A DNA stretch of 64,000 bases from Anaerovirgula multivorans (GCF_900188145.1 NZ_FZOJ01000022.1:20488-84487), one strand, 5' to 3'; counted from the stretch's first letter, positions 50,974-60,506 are shown. Notes: a model not told the origin generated them from the sequence alone. A program made the numbers and translations.

Positions 50974-52362
50974 TTATCTCTTATTTACAATGGTACCAGG
51001 ATTAAGAATGCCATTAGGATCAAAAACCTTTTTAATACCCTTTATTAATTCAATTTCTTTTTGACTTAACTGTATAGCTAAGTTTGATACCCTGGTTTTA
51101 CCGATACCATGCTCCGCTGTGATGGTACCGCCATATTTAACAGCTGTTTTATACATAGCCTCCTTTAACTCGTCAAAATAAGAGGGTCTTTCTCCATTTT
51201 CCCGCATAATAAAATTGTGAATATTTCCGTCCCCCGCATGGCCTACTGAAGGAGTTCTTGCCCCATATTTCTCTGCAAGGGCAAAGATATCATTCATGAA
51301 ATCTGCAATAGAGGCAACTGGTACCGCCATGTCTAGTGCATCTGCCGCATCATGGACAACGGCTGTATAAACATTGCTCCGCACCGCTAAAATTGATCGT
51401 TGTTCCTTCGTGGTTTCTGCAATCATAGTATAAACTGCATTGTGTTCCTCGCAAAGTTCTGCAATTACTTCACTTTTTTCATAAAGATCATCCTCTTTAT
51501 TCTCTGAAAGCATAACGATAACATCAACACTTCCCTCTTCAGCCGGCCACTTTTCTCCTATATGAGCTGCCGATTCTAATGCAATATCTCTCTCCATATA
51601 TTCAATAGCTAAAGGTATAATTCCTGATTGTAGGATTTTCGGTACCACACCGATGGCATCCCTTCTATTATCAAAGGATATAAGTAATGTTCCACTATAT
51701 TTAGACTCTGGATAAAGCTTTAGTGTTGCTTTTGTTACGATTCCTAATATTCCTTCGCTACCGATCATTAAATGTAAAAGATCTAAGCCACTGTTGTTTT
51801 TAATCAACTTTCCTCCTAGGTTTACAATCTCTCCGGTAGGCAGTACCACCTCTAAACCTTTTACATGATTTCTCATAATACCATGTCTTACTGCCTTTGC
51901 TCCACCAGCATTTTCTACAACCATACCACCAATATGGGCACCTTCATCTCCTGGATGAATTGGGAAAAATAAATTGTCATATTCCCTTAGCTTCTCTAGA
52001 AGGTCAGCTAGGGTTACTCCTGCCTCACAGGTTGCCATCAAATTCTCTTCATCAATTTCTATAATTTTATTTAATCTTTCATCAGAAAGAATAATACTAG
52101 TCTCTGTAGGAATCGCACCTCCACAAAGACCGGTACCACCACCCCTTGGAACCACAGGGATTAATTCTTTGTTAGCATACTTCATTATTTCTGCTATTTC
52201 CTCAGTGGTACCAGGTTTTACAACAATAGAATCCTCCGCTGCTTCAGGCCGCATAAGTTCTTCAGTTTCATCGTATAAATACCCTTTTGTTTGATCCAGA
52301 CTAGTCAGCACCCAATCCTCTCCAACGATTTGTTTTAAACTCTCAATTACTTCTGCTCTCAT
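50974..52362 (-). CDS. FAD-linked 2-hydroxyacid dehydrogenase (GlcD/LctD type)
   Basis: About 462 residues; the ATG at 52360-52362 has AAGGGGG at proper spacing, the ATG six nt upstream does not. FAD-binding PCMH fold: PVVPRGGGTGLCGGAIP, FFPIHPGDEGAHIGGMVVENAGGAKAVRHG and NNSGLDLLHLMIGSEGILGI. C-terminal cap: SVGHAGDGNIHNFIMR, then GTITAEHGIGKTRV and FDPNGILNPGTI. Together with the two Etf genes upstream this matches lactate dehydrogenase-Etf complexes that use electron confurcation. Substrate could be lactate, glycolate or another 2-hydroxyacid. Confidence 0.9.
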   Translation of the reverse strand: MRAEVIESLKQIVGEDWVLTSLDQTKGYLYDETEELMRPEAAEDSIVVKPGTTEEIAEIMKYANKELIPVVPRGGGTGLCGGAIPTETSIILSDERLNKIIEIDEENLMATCEAGVTLADLLEKLREYDNLFFPIHPGDEGAHIGGMVVENAGGAKAVRHGIMRNHVKGLEVVLPTGEIVNLGGKLIKNNSGLDLLHLMIGSEGILGIVTKATLKLYPESKYSGTLLISFDNRRDAIGVVPKILQSGIIPLAIEYMERDIALESAAHIGEKWPAEEGSVDVIVMLSENKEDDLYEKSEVIAELCEEHNAVYTMIAETTKEQRSILAVRSNVYTAVVHDAADALDMAVPVASIADFMNDIFALAEKYGARTPSVGHAGDGNIHNFIMRENGERPSYFDELKEAMYKTAVKYGGTITAEHGIGKTRVSNLAIQLSQKEIELIKGIKKVFDPNGILNPGTIVNKR

Positions 52363-52527
52363 CTTCATCCCCCTTAACTACTTTTCTTTTAGCCATTATA
52401 TAATTACAATGAGACTTAATTCAGAAATCTCATTATGTGCTAGCTAACTCCTTGACTTGATAATATTCATTTTACTCCTTTATAGATGTACATTACTAAA
52501 GTGCATTATGTATAAGAAAAGGCTGTA

Positions 52528-53520
52528 TTAAACCGCCACTTCCTTTTTCTTTAATTTTTCTATCAATGTAGGTATTACCTCATACAAATCCCCTACAATA
52601 CCAATGTCAGCAATATTGAATATAGGGGCCGATGGATCAGAATTAATTGCAACAATCCTTTCCGCCTCCCGCATACCTGCTAAATGCTGAGGTGCTCCAG
52701 AAATGCCACAGGCTATATAAAGCTTGGGCTTAACTCGGTTGCCACTATAGCCTACTTGATGCTGGCTGGAAATATAATTTTCCTCCACTACTGCTCTGCT
52801 GGCACCCACAACACCACCTAGTAACTCTGCTAGTTCATATAGTATTTTAAAATCCTCTGGCGTTTTTATGCCTCTACCCCCAGCCACCACTACTTCTGCC
52901 TCTGAAATGTCGTTTTCCATACATTCTAATTCCCGTAATATCTTTACACCTGTTTTCTCTACCAATATAGGATCAACTTTAATTATTTTTCCTGATCTAT
53001 TTATATCTCTCTCAGCTTCGGAAAATTCTTTGTATCTAATCGTAGCCATTTGTGGATAAGTTTTCGTCTTAATATGAGCTAGAATATTATCGCTAAAGGC
53101 AGGACGAATTTGAATTAATTTTCCATCTTCATCTATTTTTAACTCGGTACAATCTGCTGTTAATCCAGTTTTTAAGTTTCCCGCTATACGAGGTGCCAAC
53201 GACCGTCCAAAGCTAGTAGCTCCAAAGAGACATATCTCTGGTTTAATCCTTTTGATCAGATTAATAATATTCTCTGTGTAGATCAATTCCTCTGGTAGAT
53301 TCAAAAAATCGTTTCCCACATAATATACTTCATCCGCGCCCCGATAAATTAGCTCTTGAAGGTCCATACTTTTAGGACCCACTACAATACAATAGACAGG
53401 TGCCATAAGCTGATTTGCCAATTCTCTCCCCTTGTTTAAAAGCTCATAGCTAACCTTATGTATAATACCATTTTTTTGTTCAGCAAAAATTAAAATTCCT
53501 GTATATTTTTCATCCCCCAT
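52528..53520 (-). CDS. etfA: Electron transfer flavoprotein alpha subunit
   Basis: 330 residues. N-terminal adenine-nucleotide-type domain and the FAD-binding C terminus: VVAGGRGIKTPEDFKIL, GGVVGASRAVVEENYISSQHQVGYSGNRVKPKLYIACGISGAPQHLAGM and INSDPSAPIFNIADIGIVGDL. It lacks the N-terminal ferredoxin domain found in some LctC-type alpha subunits. Follows etfB by 3 nt. Works with EtfB to pass electrons from the dehydrogenase. Confidence 0.95.
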   Translation of the reverse strand: MGDEKYTGILIFAEQKNGIIHKVSYELLNKGRELANQLMAPVYCIVVGPKSMDLQELIYRGADEVYYVGNDFLNLPEELIYTENIINLIKRIKPEICLFGATSFGRSLAPRIAGNLKTGLTADCTELKIDEDGKLIQIRPAFSDNILAHIKTKTYPQMATIRYKEFSEAERDINRSGKIIKVDPILVEKTGVKILRELECMENDISEAEVVVAGGRGIKTPEDFKILYELAELLGGVVGASRAVVEENYISSQHQVGYSGNRVKPKLYIACGISGAPQHLAGMREAERIVAINSDPSAPIFNIADIGIVGDLYEVIPTLIEKLKKKEVAV

Positions 53521-53523
53521 CTT

Positions 53524-54324
53524 CTATCCCTCCATCACTTTCATTTCCTTAAATAACTCCACCAGTAGATTTACTGCCGTTTCCGTGTCATTACGAATAA
53601 TTTTCCCTTTCCTGGTAGCTGTTGGTGGCACTTCTATCTTATTCACCCAAGTAGGTGACCCCTTTAATCCACATTCTTCCAAAGCTATGTATTCCTTTAA
53701 ATCTTCAAAGGTTAATTTGTTTATTTCTGCTTTTCTAGCTGCCATTTTTCTCTTGAAGGAGGGCAATCGTGGTGTATTGATATTTTTCGTTACCGTAAGC
53801 AACCCTGGCAAAGCCATCTCCTTTAAATATCTTCCACTCCATATATCAGATATTACCTGAATATTGTCTAAGTTTACCGCTTGAATATGACTTACATAGG
53901 ATACATGAGGTATATTTAAATAATCTGCCGTTTCAGCTCCCACCTGTCCCGTATCACCATCAACAGTTTTTTCTCCAGCAATAATGAGGGTAAAACCCCC
54001 TAGCTTTTTAATCGCTGCTGATAGTGTATGGGCAGTAGCTTTTGTATCAGCTCCACCAAAGTGTTTATCAGAAATGAGAAATCCTTCATCTGCCCCTCGA
54101 GCAATCGCTTCTCTTAAAGCTTCTTCTGCACTAGGAGGTCCCATACTTATGGCAGTTACCTTTCCATCTGTCATTTCTCTTAATTGTATAGCAGCCTCTA
54201 ATGCATTTAAGTCAAAGGGATTAATTTCTGTACCAGCAGATTTTCTATCGATTAATCCCCTCTCGCTATTAAACTTAACTTTTTCCATATCCGGTACTTG
54301 TTTAATCAAAACCCCAATATTCAT
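53524..54324 (-). CDS. etfB: Electron transfer flavoprotein beta subunit
   Basis: 266 residues. Motifs: IGVLIKQVPDMEKVKF, INPFDLNALEAAIQLRE, EALREAIARGADEGFLI, GGFTLIIAGEKTVDGDTGQVGAE and PGLLTVTKNINTPRLPS, typical of EtfB including bifurcating forms. First gene of etfB-etfA-dehydrogenase-permease. No sigma-54 type promoter was seen upstream. Confidence 0.95.
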   Translation of the reverse strand: MNIGVLIKQVPDMEKVKFNSERGLIDRKSAGTEINPFDLNALEAAIQLREMTDGKVTAISMGPPSAEEALREAIARGADEGFLISDKHFGGADTKATAHTLSAAIKKLGGFTLIIAGEKTVDGDTGQVGAETADYLNIPHVSYVSHIQAVNLDNIQVISDIWSGRYLKEMALPGLLTVTKNINTPRLPSFKRKMAARKAEINKLTFEDLKEYIALEECGLKGSPTWVNKIEVPPTATRKGKIIRNDTETAVNLLVELFKEMKVMEG

Positions 54325-54574
54325 CTACTTCTCCCCCTCGCTATTACTAAAAAAAGATATATTTCCTATAATATTTTATTAAAGTATTGTTTTATTTTTT
54401 GAAATATAACTTTAATTTTTCAGACCATTTTATCACAAGTTAAATTGTTAGTCAAAAGTTAATTTTCAATAAAAGGATTTTTTCCGTCACCTTTTCTAAT
54501 ATAGAACATTTCCACATCAAAAGCATAATTTAATATATAAGCGAATAACTAAAAATATGTATGAGGTGGTCTTT

Positions 54575-55795
54575 GTGAATATTGTTGTGCAAAAATTTGG
54601 TGGTACTTCTGTTTCTACTAAAGAAAGACGACAAATGGTAGTTGATAAAATAACCGCTGTTAAAAATACTGGCAATGCAGTTGTAGTAGTAGTTTCCGCT
54701 ATAGGCCGCAAGGGTGAGCCTTATGCTACAGATACTTTAAGAGGCTTAGCATTGGAAAACACCCCTACATGTAGTCTGAAACACTTAGATTTATTAATGT
54801 CCTGTGGTGAGATTATTTCTTCTGTTGTACTGGCTTCTTCTTTAGAAGCATTAGGTTACAAAGTAGCTGTACTTACAGGCTTTCAAGCAGGTATCTTAAC
54901 GGACGATACCTTCGGTAATGCTGATATTTTATCTGTGGATGCTAACAAAATTCTACCCTATTTAGAGGAGGGGAACATTGTTATTGTTTCAGGATTTCAA
55001 GGGGCTACAAATGACGGAGAAATTACAACCTTAGGAAGAGGAGGAAGTGATACTACTGCCACTGCACTAGGAGTAGCATTACATGCCAAGTATGTAGAAA
55101 TCTATACGGATGTGGATGGGATTATGACAGCGGATCCAAATGTTGTGCCTAATGCAAAAATTATTGATGAAATAAATTACGATGAAGTATTTCAGATGGC
55201 AGAAAAAGGAGCAAAGGTTATTCATCCCAAGGCAGTAGAAATTGCTCAATACGGTAATCTGCCAGTAAAAGTTAAAAATACTATGTCTGCACATCCAGGA
55301 ACCAGTATTTTTTCTTGTCGTAAAAATGGTCATATTCCCTATTCTTCTAAACGAGTTCATCGGCTTCTGACAGCAATCACTCATAAGGATGGTATCTCCC
55401 AGGTTTTTATCCACCTCAAAGAAAACCTTCAAAAAGATAGTCAATTGTTGTCAGCCTTAGCCCAAGTAACCATCAGCATTGATATGATTAATTTCTTTGT
55501 TGATAAAAAGGTTTTTACAATCGCTACTGAACAAAAACATTCTCTTGAGGAAGTATTAGAAGATTTTCAGTTGGAGTACAATGTTTTAGATGGTTGTAGT
55601 AAAGTTACAATTATAGGTTCTCGAATTACAGGTATTCCAGGTGTTATGGCTACGGTAGTTAATGCCTTAGCAAAAGAGAATATTCAGATACTACAAAGCT
55701 CTGATTCCCATGCTACAATTTCCTGCCTTGTAAAGGAAGATGCTGCTAAAAAAGCTGTAAATCTTCTACATGAAGCTTTTCATTTAGATCAATAA
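54575..55795 (+). CDS. lysC: Aspartate kinase, monofunctional with ACT domains
   Basis: 406 residues from the GTG at 54575-54577, preceded by GAGGTGG; a longer frame from ATG 54557 overlaps that site. Phosphorylates aspartate for Lys, Met, Thr and DAP synthesis. Motifs: VVQKFGGTSVSTKERRQ, MSCGEIISSVVLA, VSGFQGAT, TTLGRGGSDTTATALG and EIYTDVDGIMTADPN. Two C-terminal ACT domains (VTISIDMINFFV; GIPGVMATVVNALAKENI) indicate feedback control. No lysine riboswitch was recognised upstream. It resembles DapG-type enzymes. Confidence 0.93.
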   Translation: MNIVVQKFGGTSVSTKERRQMVVDKITAVKNTGNAVVVVVSAIGRKGEPYATDTLRGLALENTPTCSLKHLDLLMSCGEIISSVVLASSLEALGYKVAVLTGFQAGILTDDTFGNADILSVDANKILPYLEEGNIVIVSGFQGATNDGEITTLGRGGSDTTATALGVALHAKYVEIYTDVDGIMTADPNVVPNAKIIDEINYDEVFQMAEKGAKVIHPKAVEIAQYGNLPVKVKNTMSAHPGTSIFSCRKNGHIPYSSKRVHRLLTAITHKDGISQVFIHLKENLQKDSQLLSALAQVTISIDMINFFVDKKVFTIATEQKHSLEEVLEDFQLEYNVLDGCSKVTIIGSRITGIPGVMATVVNALAKENIQILQSSDSHATISCLVKEDAAKKAVNLLHEAFHLDQ

Positions 55796-55860
55796 ATAGC
55801 TTATCAAAAGTATTTTGATAGGTTAAAGTTGAGATAAAGCAAAAGCTAAAAAATGACATA

Positions 55861-55897
55861 AAAAAGAAGATTGCTTTTGAAAAGCAATCTTCTTTTT
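55861..55897 (+). terminator. Terminator after aspartate kinase
   Basis: AAAAAGAAGATTGCTTTT and AAAAGCAATCTTCTTTTT form a 17-bp stem around a single-base loop region with T5. Confidence 0.85.
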
Positions 55898-55928
55898 AAA
55901 TGGACTCGTTTCGCTTGATGAAACCAGT

Positions 55929-56243
55929 TCACTCTGTCTCTTCTTCCTGTTCTTCCTCTAGTCTTTGTAAAATTAACTTATATCCATCTGCTCCATAATG
56001 AAGACATCGATTGACCCTACTAATGGTAGCGGTACTAGCACCAGTGACCTTTTCTATTTCGCTATAGGTTCGTCCTTCCTTTAGTAGCTTTGCCACCTCT
56101 AACCTTTGGGAAATCGATTGTATCTCCTTAATCGTACAAATATCTTCAAAAAATCTATAGCATTCTTCTATTGTTTCTAATTTTAATATAGACTTAAACA
56201 AAGCGTCCGTAAACTCATCTTGAATTTTGGATTGATAAGACAT
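55929..56243 (-). CDS. YerC/YecD family TrpR-related DNA-binding protein
   Basis: 104 residues. Shares the TrpR-like helix-turn-helix: FFEDICTIKEIQSISQRLEVAKLLKEG, then TYSEIEKVTGASTATISRVNRCL. The family is conserved in Firmicutes with no firmly established ligand; it lacks evidence of tryptophan binding. Strongly acidic C terminus (EEEQEEETE). Isolated gene, divergent from the S-box-controlled metNIQ. Confidence 0.9.
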   Translation of the reverse strand: MSYQSKIQDEFTDALFKSILKLETIEECYRFFEDICTIKEIQSISQRLEVAKLLKEGRTYSEIEKVTGASTATISRVNRCLHYGADGYKLILQRLEEEQEEETE

Positions 56244-56557
56244 GCTCTCACCTCAAATACAGATTTTAAATATAAATTTCGCCTTTTTTTCTCTATTTCC
56301 TTTTAAGTTTTAAAATTAACTTCTAAAAGTTTTTCATTTTTTATAGATATACGCCTTTATAATTAAATTTAAATATACACGGTCTATTGTTCTGTTTTTA
56401 ACTAAAAAAGATATCTCTTAATGTATTAATTTTTTCAAGCGTATATTTACACTACAGATTTTCTATTAGATTTCTTATCTAGAAGATCATCGGTGTTTTT
56501 TACTAAGTTTATGGTTTTATTTAACTAACTATCCAAATTTATTTTTAAATTTTAGTA

Positions 56558-56586
56558 TTGACTTTTTTAAAGAAAGCTAATATAAT
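56558..56586 (+). promoter_or_regulatory. Promoter of the metNIQ leader
   Basis: TTGACT (56558-56563), 17 bp, TATAAT (56581-56586). Start near 56593, about 37 nt before the first S-box. The stretch 56244-56557 contains no recognised gene; it holds an ATATACACGGTCTA motif at 56373 shared with 63402. Confidence 0.7.
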
Positions 56587-56629
56587 CTAATTCATGATTG
56601 ATGTTACAAAAAAACAAATGAATATTATA

Positions 56630-56787
56630 CTCTTATCTAGAGAGGCGGAGGGACTGGCCCTATGAAGCCCGGCAACCACGATCATTATCGAAGGTGCCAA
56701 TTCCAGCAGCACAAAAGGTGCTGAAAGATGAGGGAGAAGCCAACGGTTTATAAGTGATGCTTCTTTCCTTGCGAAAGAGGTTTTTTT
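56630..56787 (+). promoter_or_regulatory. SAM-I (S-box) riboswitch 1 with terminator
   Basis: P1 pairs CTCTTATC (56630-56637) with GATGAGGG (56727-56734). The conserved S-box core is present: AGAGGCGGAGGGACTGGCCC, GAAGCCCGGCAACC, GGTGCCAATTCC and a GCACAAAAGGTGC P4-like stem. The expression platform ends in CTTCTTTC/GAAAGAGG (56760-56780) and T7. SAM binding should cause termination. Confidence 0.95.
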
Positions 56788-56812
56788 ATTGGAAAAATTT
56801 AATACTTAGATA

Positions 56813-56967
56813 CTCTTATCTAGAGAGGCGGAGGGACTGGCCCTATGAAGCCCGGCAACCACGATCATCATCGAAGGTGCCAATTCCAGCAGCACAAAGT
56901 GCTGAAAGATAAGGGAAGAGCAACTGTTTTTGAATGATGCCTCTTTCCCTGTGAAAGAGGTTTTTTT
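56813..56967 (+). promoter_or_regulatory. SAM-I (S-box) riboswitch 2 with terminator, in tandem
   Basis: Second full copy 183 bp downstream of the first: P1 CTCTTATC (56813-56820) with GATAAGGG (56908-56915), the same core strings, and terminator CCTCTTTC/GAAAGAGG (56940-56960) with T7. The two are nearly identical, with differences in P3/P4 and the linker. It is followed 29 nt later by metN. Confidence 0.95.
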
Positions 56968-56996
56968 ATTGTAATTACAACTTAAGGAGTGATCAC

Positions 56997-57794
56997 ATGA
57001 TTGAATTAAAAAACGTCAGTAAGCTTTATGAGTCTAATGAGGGAAATGTATTAGCTCTCAACAATATTGATTTAACTGTAGAAAAAGGAGATATTTATGG
57101 GATTATGGGTCTTAGTGGTGCTGGCAAATCTACATTAATCCGTTGTATTAATTTATTAGAATGTCCTACTTCTGGAGAAGTCTGGGTAGATAACGTAGAG
57201 TTAACAAAGCTTTCCTCTAACTTACTTCGCCAATCTCGTAGAAACATGGGGATGATTTTTCAACACTATCATTTACTTACTAGTAGAAATGTTGAAAAAA
57301 ACATCGCTTATCCTTTAGAACTTAATGGATTACCTAAGAATCAAATTAAAGAACGAGTGGATCAACTACTTGATTTAGTAGGCTTGAAGGAAAAAAGAAG
57401 CAATTATCCATCTCAATTAAGCGGCGGCCAAAGACAGAGAATTGCCATTGCCAGAGCCTTAGCTACTAACCCTAAAATATTGTTAAGTGATGAGGCTACT
57501 TCTGCCTTAGATCCCATAACAAGTAGGAGTATTCTTAACTTGTTAAAGGAAATTAATAATAAATTAGGTATTACCATTGTTTTAATCACTCATCAAATGG
57601 AGGTAATAGAACAGATATGTAACAAGACTGCTGTCTTGAAGGATGGGAATATCGTAGAACAGGGTTTGGTCAGTAGAGTCTTTAAAGCTCCTCAGCATCC
57701 CTATACTAAACTTCTACTGGGCCACAGAGACTTTGAAAAACATGATCCTATTTCACTAGACTTTTTTAGAAATGTTAAGGTAGGTGGATTATAA
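56997..57794 (+). CDS. metN: Methionine ABC transporter ATP-binding protein
   Basis: 265 residues. Walker A GLSGAGKST, Q-loop MIFQHYHLLTSR, ABC signature QLSGGQRQRIAIARALA, Walker B ILLSDEATSALDP, H-loop VLITHQMEV. It lacks the C-terminal ACT-like regulatory domain of longer MetN proteins (about 340 residues), ending soon after HPYTKLLLGHRDFEK. AAGGAGTGATCAC precedes the ATG. First gene of metNIQ under tandem S-boxes. Confidence 0.93.
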   Translation: MIELKNVSKLYESNEGNVLALNNIDLTVEKGDIYGIMGLSGAGKSTLIRCINLLECPTSGEVWVDNVELTKLSSNLLRQSRRNMGMIFQHYHLLTSRNVEKNIAYPLELNGLPKNQIKERVDQLLDLVGLKEKRSNYPSQLSGGQRQRIAIARALATNPKILLSDEATSALDPITSRSILNLLKEINNKLGITIVLITHQMEVIEQICNKTAVLKDGNIVEQGLVSRVFKAPQHPYTKLLLGHRDFEKHDPISLDFFRNVKVGGL

Positions 57795-58445
57795 ATGGAA
57801 AGATTGTTAAATCTATTGCTTCCCTCTATATATGAGACACTTTATATGGTTTCCCTATCTACTTTGCTAGCAGTTTTCATAGGAACTCCTATAGGAATCA
57901 TCTTAGTAGTAACGAAGAAGGATCATATTATGGATAATCAAATAATTCATCATTGTTTCTCTTATATTGTTAATATAGGACGATCCTTTCCCTTTATCAT
58001 ACTTATGATTTCCATCATTCCCTTTACCCGTATGATTGTGGGAACATCTATTGGTACTACCGCCGCTATTGTTCCTTTAACAGTGGGCACGATCCCCTTC
58101 TTCTCTAGGGTTATAGAAAATGCTCTACTAGAGGTTGATAAAGGAGTTATAGAGGCTTCCCAAGCTATGGGCGCTACAAATTTAGAGATTATTTATAAGG
58201 TATTAATACCAGAAAGCATGCCAGCAATCATATTAGGTCTTACGATTACTATCGTTAGTGTTATTAGTTATTCTGCTATGGCAGGCGCAGTGGGAGGAGG
58301 TGGTTTAGGAGATTTAGCTATACGCTACGGATATCATCGCTTTGATAAAAGCATTATGATATGGACAGTATTTTTATTAATTATCATGGTACAGTTTGTT
58401 CAGGTTTCAGGAAACTATATTGCAAAGAAAATTGACAGGAGGTAA
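57795..58445 (+). CDS. metI: Methionine ABC transporter permease
   Basis: 216 residues with five to six membrane segments. MetI-type loop: EVDKGVIEASQAMGATNLEIIYKVLIPESMPAIILG (EAA-like), and SYSAMAGAVGGGGLGDLAIRYGY. Begins right after metN; its stop codon overlaps the first possible metQ start. Confidence 0.94.
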   Translation: MERLLNLLLPSIYETLYMVSLSTLLAVFIGTPIGIILVVTKKDHIMDNQIIHHCFSYIVNIGRSFPFIILMISIIPFTRMIVGTSIGTTAAIVPLTVGTIPFFSRVIENALLEVDKGVIEASQAMGATNLEIIYKVLIPESMPAIILGLTITIVSVISYSAMAGAVGGGGLGDLAIRYGYHRFDKSIMIWTVFLLIIMVQFVQVSGNYIAKKIDRR

Positions 58446-58450
58446 TGACA

Positions 58451-59278
58451 ATGAAAAGAAGAGGAATATTATTTATTGTAGGCGTATTGGTGGTTGCTTT
58501 ATTAGTAGGTTGCACACAGTCTGAAAATCCTAGTGATACAGCTGTTGTGGAAAATGAGGTGAAGGTGTTAAAGGTTGGTGCTACACCAGTGCCTCATTCA
58601 GAAATATTAGAGTTTGCAGCACCTATTTTACTTGAAAAAGGTATTGAGCTAGAGATCGTGGAATTTACAGATTATACTACACCAAATTTAGCCTTAGCTG
58701 ATGGTGGAATTGATGCTAACTTCTTCCAACACGTACCTTATATGGAGACTTTTGCAGAAAACAATGGTCTGAACCTAGCTTCAGCTGCGAAAGTTCATGT
58801 TGAGCCATTAGGACTTTACTCTAAAAAATTATCCAGTATAGAAGATTTAGCAGATGGATCAAGAATTTCTATTCCAAATGATCCAACCAATGGAGGTAGA
58901 GCATTATTGTTACTTCAATACTATGGATTGATAGAACTAGAAAAGGATGCTCCTTTAACAGCTACAGAGAAGGATATTGTTTCTAACCCTAAAAATCTTA
59001 GATTCATTGCATTAGAGGCTCCACAATTACCTAGATCATTAGATGATGTTGATGCTTCTGTTATTAATACCAATTATGCTTTAGAGGCAGGCTTTAATCC
59101 TGTTAATGATTCGTTAATTATTGAGGATGCAAACTCTCCTTACGCAAATATCTTGACAGTACGTCCAGAGGATGTAAAAGATGAAAACATCTTAGCTTTA
59201 GTTGCTATATTAAATTCCCCAGAAGTTAGAGAGTTCATTGAAACAAAATATGAAGGTGCTATTGTGCCTGCATTTTAG
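58451..59278 (+). CDS. metQ: Methionine-binding lipoprotein
   Basis: 275 residues from the ATG at 58451, eight nt after AGGAGGTA; another ATG at 58445 is too close to it. Lipobox LLVGC, Cys21. NlpA/MetQ domain: LKVGATPVPHSEILEFAAPIL, VEFTDYTTPNLALADGGIDANFFQHVPYME, SRISIPNDPTNGGRALLLLQ and ALEAGFNPVNDSLIIEDANSPYANI. Delivers methionine to MetNI. Confidence 0.95.
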   Translation: MKRRGILFIVGVLVVALLVGCTQSENPSDTAVVENEVKVLKVGATPVPHSEILEFAAPILLEKGIELEIVEFTDYTTPNLALADGGIDANFFQHVPYMETFAENNGLNLASAAKVHVEPLGLYSKKLSSIEDLADGSRISIPNDPTNGGRALLLLQYYGLIELEKDAPLTATEKDIVSNPKNLRFIALEAPQLPRSLDDVDASVINTNYALEAGFNPVNDSLIIEDANSPYANILTVRPEDVKDENILALVAILNSPEVREFIETKYEGAIVPAF

Positions 59279-59306
59279 GTAACTAAAAATAAAATCTATT
59301 TTCTCC

Positions 59307-59340
59307 CGTAGGGGTGGACGACTCTGTCCACCCCTTTACG
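59307..59340. terminator. Terminator of metNIQ, in a GTAGGGG-type repeat
   Basis: GGGGTGGAC (59311-59319) pairs with GTCCACCCC (59326-59334), flanked by CGTA/TACG. A second GTAGGGGACGACAGGGTCGT motif follows at 59354-59373, so the area resembles a small intergenic repeat cluster. Confidence 0.7.
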
Positions 59341-59393
59341 TGTCTGAAATTTTGTAGGGGACGACAGGGTCGTACGACTATACATATACTGCA

Positions 59394-60506
59394 CTATCTA
59401 AAATTTAGTATATCTGTACTCCCCTCGATTTTGACATTCACATCAATCTCCAAATCAGTAACTTCCATAACATTAGGTATAGTCACTTGTGGATATTTTG
59501 TTTCAAAAATATCTTGGACATCAAATAAGTCAATCCCCTTTTCTTTGTATAAGTTGAACAATTCCTTCGCTTCATTTTCAATTTTAAAATCAGCCTCTTG
59601 CTGAAGCTTTTCAATAGTACCCTGATCTAAGACAATGCTTTCTTGGGTTTCTGCAAAGGTCGTTCTAATATCGATAGACTTTTTTAAGATAATCGTATTC
59701 TCCTCCATTTTAATAGAGGTTTTCGTATTACCCTTTAACACTTCCAATACCACCTTTTTATCTGGATAAGCAGGGTGAGGGACAATGAGCAAACCCGTAT
59801 GTAATGTATCCATCAATAGGTGATATATTCTTACTTCATCGTTACTTAAAATACTCACTAATTTATCCTCCTGCATAACAGCGGCACCAGCTATATTAAT
59901 CTTATCTTCACCCATAATTTTATCATGGGTGAAAGTAGTTAGTATGTCTACCCTTCTTCCTTTTAAACGGTTATTTAGATATTGATTAAACCGTTCAATT
60001 GCTCTTTGTCCTGCTAAAACAGGATTCTCCTGGGTTTCATATAAGTATAGCCCTAGATATTCATTCTCTTTTAAATTCGTTTCCATCAATTCCTCCGGAT
60101 CATTCCCTATATAAATTAAAATAAAAGTTCTTATTAATAGTTCCTGATCACGGTGCAAAAAATCAAGAAATTCCTTCAATCCATGCCTAGCAGCCCTTTC
60201 AGTAAAAATAATGGCTCTATTTTGCGTGTAGTTAAGTTTATAACTGGAATAGGCATTAAGTTGACGCACCGCATCAAAAACAGTCTCTCCCTTACTTTTA
60301 TAAAAGACTTTATTCCCTCTTTCTGTATTGGTTTCATTGCTACGGAAAGAGTGGAAAGCTTCTGCTATAAATATGGGGGCTCCCTCTTCATCTACATCAA
60401 TAATGAGGGCAGTAACAAAAATTACTCTATTAATATCTATATAACTAAAACAACCAGTCAAAAAAATACTACATAATAAAAGAATAGCAATCATTTTTAC
60501 CTTCAT
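59394..60506 (-). CDS. gerAC: Spore germination protein, Ger(x)C family lipoprotein
   Basis: 370 residues. Lipobox at LTGC (Cys19), then the GerAC N-terminal motif YIDINRVIFVTALIIDVDEEG, and AEAFHSFRS, GETVFDAVRQLNAYSSYKLNYTQNRAI. C-terminal GerAC domain ends in EVTDLEIDVNVKIEG. Subunit of a nutrient germinant receptor in the spore inner membrane. Overlaps gerAA by one nt. Confidence 0.93.
   Translation of the reverse strand: MKVKMIAILLLCSIFLTGCFSYIDINRVIFVTALIIDVDEEGAPIFIAEAFHSFRSNETNTERGNKVFYKSKGETVFDAVRQLNAYSSYKLNYTQNRAIIFTERAARHGLKEFLDFLHRDQELLIRTFILIYIGNDPEELMETNLKENEYLGLYLYETQENPVLAGQRAIERFNQYLNNRLKGRRVDILTTFTHDKIMGEDKINIAGAAVMQEDKLVSILSNDEVRIYHLLMDTLHTGLLIVPHPAYPDKKVVLEVLKGNTKTSIKMEENTIILKKSIDIRTTFAETQESIVLDQGTIEKLQQEADFKIENEAKELFNLYKEKGIDLFDVQDIFETKYPQVTIPNVMEVTDLEIDVNVKIEGSTDILNFR

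Noticed and set aside
55079..55444. 121-codon minus-strand frame inside aspartate kinase
   Set aside because: Lies fully antisense to lysC, whose motifs are intact; no start signal.
59314..59604. Plus-strand open frame after metQ
   Set aside because: Starts in the terminator repeat and is antisense to the 3' end of gerAC.
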